Source of the DNA: a candidate division LCP-89 bacterium
Lineage (GTDB): Bacteria > Electryoneota > B3-LCP
Assembly (NCBI GenBank): GCA_025774555.1
Contig: JALGVT010000060.1
Coordinates: 1-35,640 of the forward strand
DNA length: 35,640 bases
Direction: 5' to 3'
In this document: in pieces, positions 32,158 to 35,640 of the stretch
Layout: the number at the start of each line of letters is the position of its first letter
Position numbering within the stretch: position 1 is the first letter of the stretch
Notes under the pieces: model-generated
The model's input: only the letters and a program-made list of their open reading frames with translations
What the model was told of the DNA's origin: nothing
The model's database searches: none
Program-made: the position numbers and the translations under genes

Positions 32158-32415
32158 ATGCGTTTAAGCGTTAAAGCCTTAGCTCTTGCAGCAGCCATTC
32201 TTTGTGGTGTTGGAATTTTTGCAATGACCTGGTGGTTGATCATCTTCGGTCAGGGTGGCGTGACCGTCTTCTTCACCCGCCTGTACCCGGGCTACTGTGT
32301 CTCACCCTTGGGCAGCATCATCGGAATTCCCTATGCTTTTGTGGATGGCTTAATCTTCGGAGCCCTCTTCGCTTGGTTGTATAATCTGTTTGTGCCGAAA
32401 GAGACATCTGCGTAG
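32158..32415 (+). CDS. Small holin-like membrane protein
   Basis: 85 residues from ATG 32158, with GGAGG upstream and a promoter 32 bases before. Two membrane segments are visible: LALAAAILCGVGIFAMTWWLIIFG and IIGIPYAFVDGLIFGALFAWLYNLF, joined by a loop with RLYPGYCVSPLGSIIG. Similar proteins (YxGYxxxxxGSIIGxxxxFVDxxxxGxxxAWLYN) are widely annotated as bacteriophage holins, but they are common in chromosomes without prophages and their role is untested. It has its own promoter and terminator. Confidence 0.75.
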   Translation: MRLSVKALALAAAILCGVGIFAMTWWLIIFGQGGVTVFFTRLYPGYCVSPLGSIIGIPYAFVDGLIFGALFAWLYNLFVPKETSA

Positions 32416-32424
32416 ACCTATTGC

Positions 32425-32453
32425 GCGGTCAGGAGTTTCCTCCTGACCGCTTT
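32425..32453 (+). terminator. Intrinsic terminator of the holin-like gene
   Basis: GCGGTCAGGA GTTTCC TCCTGACCGC then TTTC; perfect 10-bp stem ten bases after the stop codon. Confidence 0.8.
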
Positions 32454-32462
32454 CTGCGGATT

Positions 32463-32545
32463 GGCGGGGGAAGCACCCCCGCTCTACGAATCTATAGTCG
32501 GGGTCGCCCCTGACCGCCGTATTTTGCCCCCCTTATCAAGGGGGG
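32463..32545. repeat. Three adjacent short palindromes
   Basis: 32463-32482 GGCGGGGGAAGCACCCCCGC; 32497-32520 a 24-bp GTCGGGGTC...GACCGCCGT member of the translated-element family with a decayed right arm; 32527-32545 CCCCCCTTATCAAGGGGGG. Confidence 0.75.
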
Positions 32546-32582
32546 ATTAAGGGGGGATCATTCTACATTCTACATTCGGAGG

Positions 32583-33881
32583 TTAGACCCCTAACCTCCG
32601 TCTCCCTTCATCCTTCGTCAAATACTCCTTCTCGACCATATCGCTGACGGTGTGGAAGTTGATCTCTTCCGCCTGAGCGCGTTCCAGCAGGAACGGATCC
32701 TGGTTCGGAGCGAAAACCTGCTTTGCCTCTGCGGTGCAGCCGCGCAGCTTCAGCTCGGTATTGCGCAGCCAGTCCGCTAACGCCGTCGCTGACGCCTGGA
32801 TGGAATCGACCTCCTGCATCAGCAGGTTGTACTGCGCTCCAACCCAGTTCATCGTGGTGCCGTGTGATCTCCCCAACACCCAGGGGAACAGCCTCAGCGC
32901 CATGATGACGTCCTCTAAAACCTGCTCCCGGTTGATCTTCCAGGTGAAACTGCGCCCCTTCTCCCCGCCGATTACCGTCACTTCCACGTCCGACCAGGTG
33001 AACAGGTTCTGGTCAGCCTCAAGATTGCTGAACTGATCTATGGTCTGATCGAAGTAGGCGTTGATGCGGGATAGGTACTCCTCTTCGTTTTCGTTCTCGA
33101 ACGCTTCCGGGGGAGTGATCTTCACCTGCAAACGCGGCGTTCCTGCGTTATGGCTGGAGCGCGCCATGTCCTCCAGCATCTTCTGCTCGATTTCGAGGAC
33201 GAATGGCACGGTTGCCAGCGGCTCGATGCCTGCCGGATTGGAAACGTCCATGCCTAGCGTATTATAGAACGTCCGCTCCCTGTTTAAAAGACGCTCTGAA
33301 CCGTCCTCCTCTTCATAGACAGCCTGCCAGCGGTCGGTTCGCTCGAATCTCAACTTGAAAGGATCCAGCGTGCGGAAATAATCTATACCGGAGCCGTCCG
33401 GCAGCAGAACCAGCTCACCGCAGAAGCGTCCCAGAGTGAACAGTTCCAGGAACATCGCTTCGGTCAATCGAGCGATGCCGTTGCCGCGCTGATAGGGGTT
33501 TTCCGAAATGCGCTGATCCAGGTCGTCTAAAATCCCCTGCGCCCGTTTGACCTCCGCCTCCGATCCGGTGATATCGACCGACTGCGGCGTGGAACAGAGC
33601 CTCACCCACGCCCATACCGCCGTCGATACGATGGGGATGGTATCGCGCAGATAGCGGTAGAAGGATGCTTTCGTGCTCGGTGAATAACTCAAAAACCTGT
33701 CTTTTGTCAGCGGTGCCCCCCGCAAAGCCGTCCAGTTGGGGATGCGGGACAGGTCTTTACGGAATCTGCTTCCTCTGGCTCGCGCCGGAGGCGTAAGCCC
33801 TCCCTTCGGGACCGAAAGCGGTGTGATCAGCGGGCGGCTGTTAGTTTGATTCTCCCTGTTTTTCTTCGATTGCCAGAACAT
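32583..33881 (-). CDS. Phage portal-like protein
   Basis: 432 residues, ATG with AAGGAGG upstream. The middle and end match phage portal proteins: YLRDTIPIVSTAVWAWVRLC (N-terminal helices), EAMFLELFTLGRFCGELVLLPDG, FRTLDPFKLRFERTDRWQAVYEEEDG, and LFPWVLGRSHGTTMNWVGAQYNLLMQEVDSIQASA (the region of the channel helices). Portals form the dodecameric DNA gate of tailed-phage heads. No terminase or capsid gene adjoins it in the window. The prohead-protease-like gene on the same strand 5.5 kb downstream fits the usual portal-then-protease order, so these may be remnants of one head module split by other genes. Confidence 0.7.
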   Translation of the reverse strand: MFWQSKKNRENQTNSRPLITPLSVPKGGLTPPARARGSRFRKDLSRIPNWTALRGAPLTKDRFLSYSPSTKASFYRYLRDTIPIVSTAVWAWVRLCSTPQSVDITGSEAEVKRAQGILDDLDQRISENPYQRGNGIARLTEAMFLELFTLGRFCGELVLLPDGSGIDYFRTLDPFKLRFERTDRWQAVYEEEDGSERLLNRERTFYNTLGMDVSNPAGIEPLATVPFVLEIEQKMLEDMARSSHNAGTPRLQVKITPPEAFENENEEEYLSRINAYFDQTIDQFSNLEADQNLFTWSDVEVTVIGGEKGRSFTWKINREQVLEDVIMALRLFPWVLGRSHGTTMNWVGAQYNLLMQEVDSIQASATALADWLRNTELKLRGCTAEAKQVFAPNQDPFLLERAQAEEINFHTVSDMVEKEYLTKDEGRRRLGV

Positions 33882-33971
33882 GTAACCTCCTTGTGGTTGA
33901 TTTTTTGCGATTTATTTGCCTTGGAAAAAGATTGCACTTGACATCGGCAATTGATTTCTTCATTAATTTCA

Positions 33972-34000
33972 TTGATAAGAACCAACTAATTTCATATATT
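33972..34000 (+). promoter_or_regulatory. Promoter of the nuclease-methyltransferase unit
   Basis: TTGATA (33972-33977), 17 bases, TATATT (33995-34000), 37 bases before ATG 34038. A second TTGACA at 33938 has only a weak -10 partner. Confidence 0.75.
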
Positions 34001-34037
34001 AAACCTTATCAGATTAACAGATTTGGAGAGATAGAAA

Positions 34038-34610
34038 ATGAATCCGGGATATAGACAAGAAGTATTAAATGTCTGCCTCGCGATGCTTTTACGAGATCAT
34101 GGAGTTATTTCTGCACCTGAGAATGTGGTGACGATAGAACAAGGTAAAAGACGGATGCCAGATGTGATAGTTGACTACCTAGGATTAAGAACTGCAATTG
34201 AAGGAGAAGTAAACGATCAACCTAATGCCACTGGCAGAGCACTTAATTCAGCACGCAAAAGGGTAGAAGAAGGTATTGCTCATATCGCTATTGCCGTGAT
34301 ATTCCCATCTTATTTGCGTAAGGTGGATTTTCCTGAATTGAAAGAAAAACTAAGCTTAGCAGAATTAGAAATTGCTGTTGTTACAGAGGCAGGGAGCACT
34401 GGTTTTACTGCCGGAAGGGTTGAGCATCTAGGAAACACGTTGCGTAATACCTTCGATCAATTAGTAAGGGAGGATGTGATTGAAAAAGCGGTTTCCGAGT
34501 TAGATGCTGGGATTGAAAAGTTTGCAGGTGTAATTATAACTAATAATGCTCTTATTAAACGGTTAGCCAGTGTACTTGGTATAAAAGATGACACAAACCC
34601 GGATTCATAG
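34038..34610 (+). CDS. Candidate PD-(D/E)XK-type restriction nuclease subunit
   Basis: 190 residues, ATG with GGAGAG upstream. MPD42-VIVDYLGLRTAI-E55-G-E57 follows the PD-Xn-ExE spacing of PD-(D/E)XK nucleases; E instead of K at the last position occurs in enzymes such as BamHI. Upstream EQGKRRMPDV and downstream ALNSARKRVEEGIAHIAIAVIFP also fit that fold (a core strand followed by a helix and strand). The C-terminal third is helical. It is 13 bases ahead of an N6-adenine methyltransferase gene, the context of a restriction-modification pair. The gene is intact and AT-rich. The nuclease call is motif- and context-based; a DNA-recognition or regulatory subunit is an alternative. Confidence 0.55.
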   Translation: MNPGYRQEVLNVCLAMLLRDHGVISAPENVVTIEQGKRRMPDVIVDYLGLRTAIEGEVNDQPNATGRALNSARKRVEEGIAHIAIAVIFPSYLRKVDFPELKEKLSLAELEIAVVTEAGSTGFTAGRVEHLGNTLRNTFDQLVREDVIEKAVSELDAGIEKFAGVIITNNALIKRLASVLGIKDDTNPDS

Positions 34611-34623
34611 CGGAGAGTATAGA

Positions 34624-35527
34624 ATGAATATTAAGAGTCAAATAAAGCAAAATAATTCAATCAGTAGGATAAGCAGCCTTGTCTTAATTAACGCTATGAT
34701 ATTTCAAGAAGTTTTATCCCAGCATAATGAAAAAGTTAGTCCGCTCCATAAAACTATCTCGAAAGATAATTTATTAATGGATTTCTGCGAGCATTGGGCA
34801 TTTATTGTAAAAGAGATAAACTACTTTTCTATCTTCAATGTTGCTCGTGAAATCCTATTAAATATTTCATCTGAGAAATCGACAACTGATGCTATAAAAG
34901 TTATGGCACAAACAGCCCAGCACATTGTTAGTAATCGCGCTGCTTTAAGACATGATTTAATGGGTAGGGTATATCATAGATTATTAGCCGATGCGAAATA
35001 TTTAGGTACGTATTATACAAGCATTCCTGCGGCTTCACTATTGTTAAAGCTCACTTTAGATAGAGGCTCTTTTAAAATGAATTGGGAAGAAATAGAAGAA
35101 ATACAGAGCTTACGGATTGCTGATTTATCTTGTGGTACTGGTACTCTTTTAATGGCTGCTGCTGATGCAATAGCTGATAATTATATAAGTTCGTCTGCAG
35201 AACAAAAAAGTGAGATACTAATCGGGGATCTACATAACACTTTAATTGAAGAGGTGATTTTTGGTTTTGATGTTCTTCTTTCCGCAATTCATCTGACTGC
35301 TTCTACTTTGGCAATGCGCATTCCAAATATCTCATTTAAGAAGATGAAGTTATTTTGTTTACCCTTAGGTGGCGATGATTGTCGATTAGGAAGCATAGAT
35401 TTCATTAAACAGCGTAAGATTGAGATTACAACGGATTTGTTCAGCTCTTCAAGCAAACAGATAGAAGATAAAGGAGTTGCAGAGATATTATCAACTGATT
35501 TGCCTATGTTAGATGTCTGTGTAATGA
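34624..35527 (+). pseudogene. N6-adenine DNA methyltransferase, interrupted by an IS element
   Basis: ATG 34624 with GGAG upstream. The first 301 residues belong to an N6_Mtase (HsdM-like) protein: LMGRVYHRLLADAKYLGTYYTS followed by IPAASLLLKLTL, then SAM-binding motif I IADLSCGTGTLLMAAADAI near residue 165, and the strand GFDVLLSAIHLTASTLAMRIP. The expected next feature is the catalytic motif IV (N-P-P-F/Y) after LPMLDVCVM. Instead the frame enters IS sequence at about 35528 and ends at 35583 with an unrelated tail (MYCTPKNKTFSCGFLCRV). The catalytic motif and target-recognition part are cut off, and the rest of the gene is presumably beyond the element outside the window. The truncated product should be inactive. 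Confidence 0.85.
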
Positions 35528-35640
35528 TGTACTGCACCCCAAAAAACAAGACATTTTCATGCGGCTTTTTGTGTAGAGTTTGAGGACCATTCGGTTTCAA
35601 ATTCGACCGGGCTCAGGTAATTCAGCATCGAATGCGGGTT
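35528..35640 (-). mobile_element. IS3-family insertion sequence, right end (runs off the window)
   Basis: The element starts at TGTACTGCACCCC (35528-35540), which resembles the TGTACTGACCCC-type ends of IS3-family elements. It contains the 3' end of a transposase on the minus strand. The other end, and so the target duplication, is outside the window. Confidence 0.8.
35557..35640 (-). CDS. IS3-family transposase (OrfB), C-terminal fragment
   Basis: The last 27 residues of the integrase-core transposase are visible, running into the window edge: NPHSMLNYLSPVEFETEW followed by SSNSTQKAA and a stop. HSxLxYxSPxxFE is the classic C-terminal signature of the rve domain in IS3-family OrfB. Frame is continuous to the window edge, so the gene is partial only because of the window. 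Confidence 0.85.
   Translation of the reverse strand, partial: NPHSMLNYLSPVEFETEWSSNSTQKAA

Noticed and set aside
34588..34623. Earlier start for the methyltransferase at 34588
   Set aside because: It would overlap the nuclease-like gene; ATG 34624 has a ribosome site at 34612-34615.

Overview
The window looks like a chromosomal contig from an uncultured bacterium of the FCB group (Bacteroidota/Chlorobi relatives and candidate phyla). The main evidence is five secreted proteins ending in a type IX secretion (T9SS) type A sorting domain with the YPNPFNPTT signature. Supporting evidence is a split B12-dependent acyl-CoA mutase, a GSI-alpha-like glutamine synthetase and a malic enzyme-phosphotransacetylase fusion. 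The phylum cannot be fixed by eye. No rRNA, tRNA or CRISPR array was seen.

Layout. 1-1.8 kb: AT-rich accessory DNA with a 5'-truncated ApeA-like HEPN gene, a frameshifted small gene and a coupled lipoprotein. 1.8-7.5 kb: a metabolic block with the methylmalonyl-CoA mutase-type large subunit (broken by a deletion/frameshift), a nucleotidyltransferase pair lying between its two subunits, the B12-binding small subunit, a DUF2784 membrane protein, glutamine synthetase, an FmdE-like protein and an ECF-type S component. 7.5-11.8 kb, minus strand: an outer-membrane barrel, a zinc-ribbon methyltransferase and a GT4 glycosyltransferase. 12-20.4 kb: four T9SS-cargo-like proteins (an Asp-box protein, a frameshifted M6 protease, a seven-repeat propeller and a beta-helix protein) around a small winged-helix protein. 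20.9-26 kb: malic enzyme, a DUF454 protein and a fifth T9SS-cargo-like protein. 26.3-34 kb: two separated phage head genes (protease and portal, both minus strand), an MFS transporter, a large AlbA_2/Schlafen-like protein, a DUF6506 protein and a holin-like protein. 34-35.6 kb: a candidate restriction nuclease and an N6-adenine methyltransferase cut by an IS3-family element running off the window.

Two themes cross the whole window. First, gene gaps are filled with several families of short palindromes and a roughly 130-bp MITE-like repeat. Two of the palindrome families also occur inside coding sequence, in frame, and only in the C-terminal sorting domains; one 24-bp palindrome is translated as SGSGATPT at the same site in three proteins. 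Second, eight putative promoters share TTGnnn, exactly 17 bp, then TATATT, which suggests a common housekeeping promoter form.

The accessory genes look like a decaying defence and phage landscape: ApeA remnant, candidate restriction-modification pair with an IS in the methyltransferase, AlbA_2 protein and orphan phage genes. Frameshifts in the mutase, protease and the gene at 895 may be real decay or assembly errors; sequence alone cannot decide.
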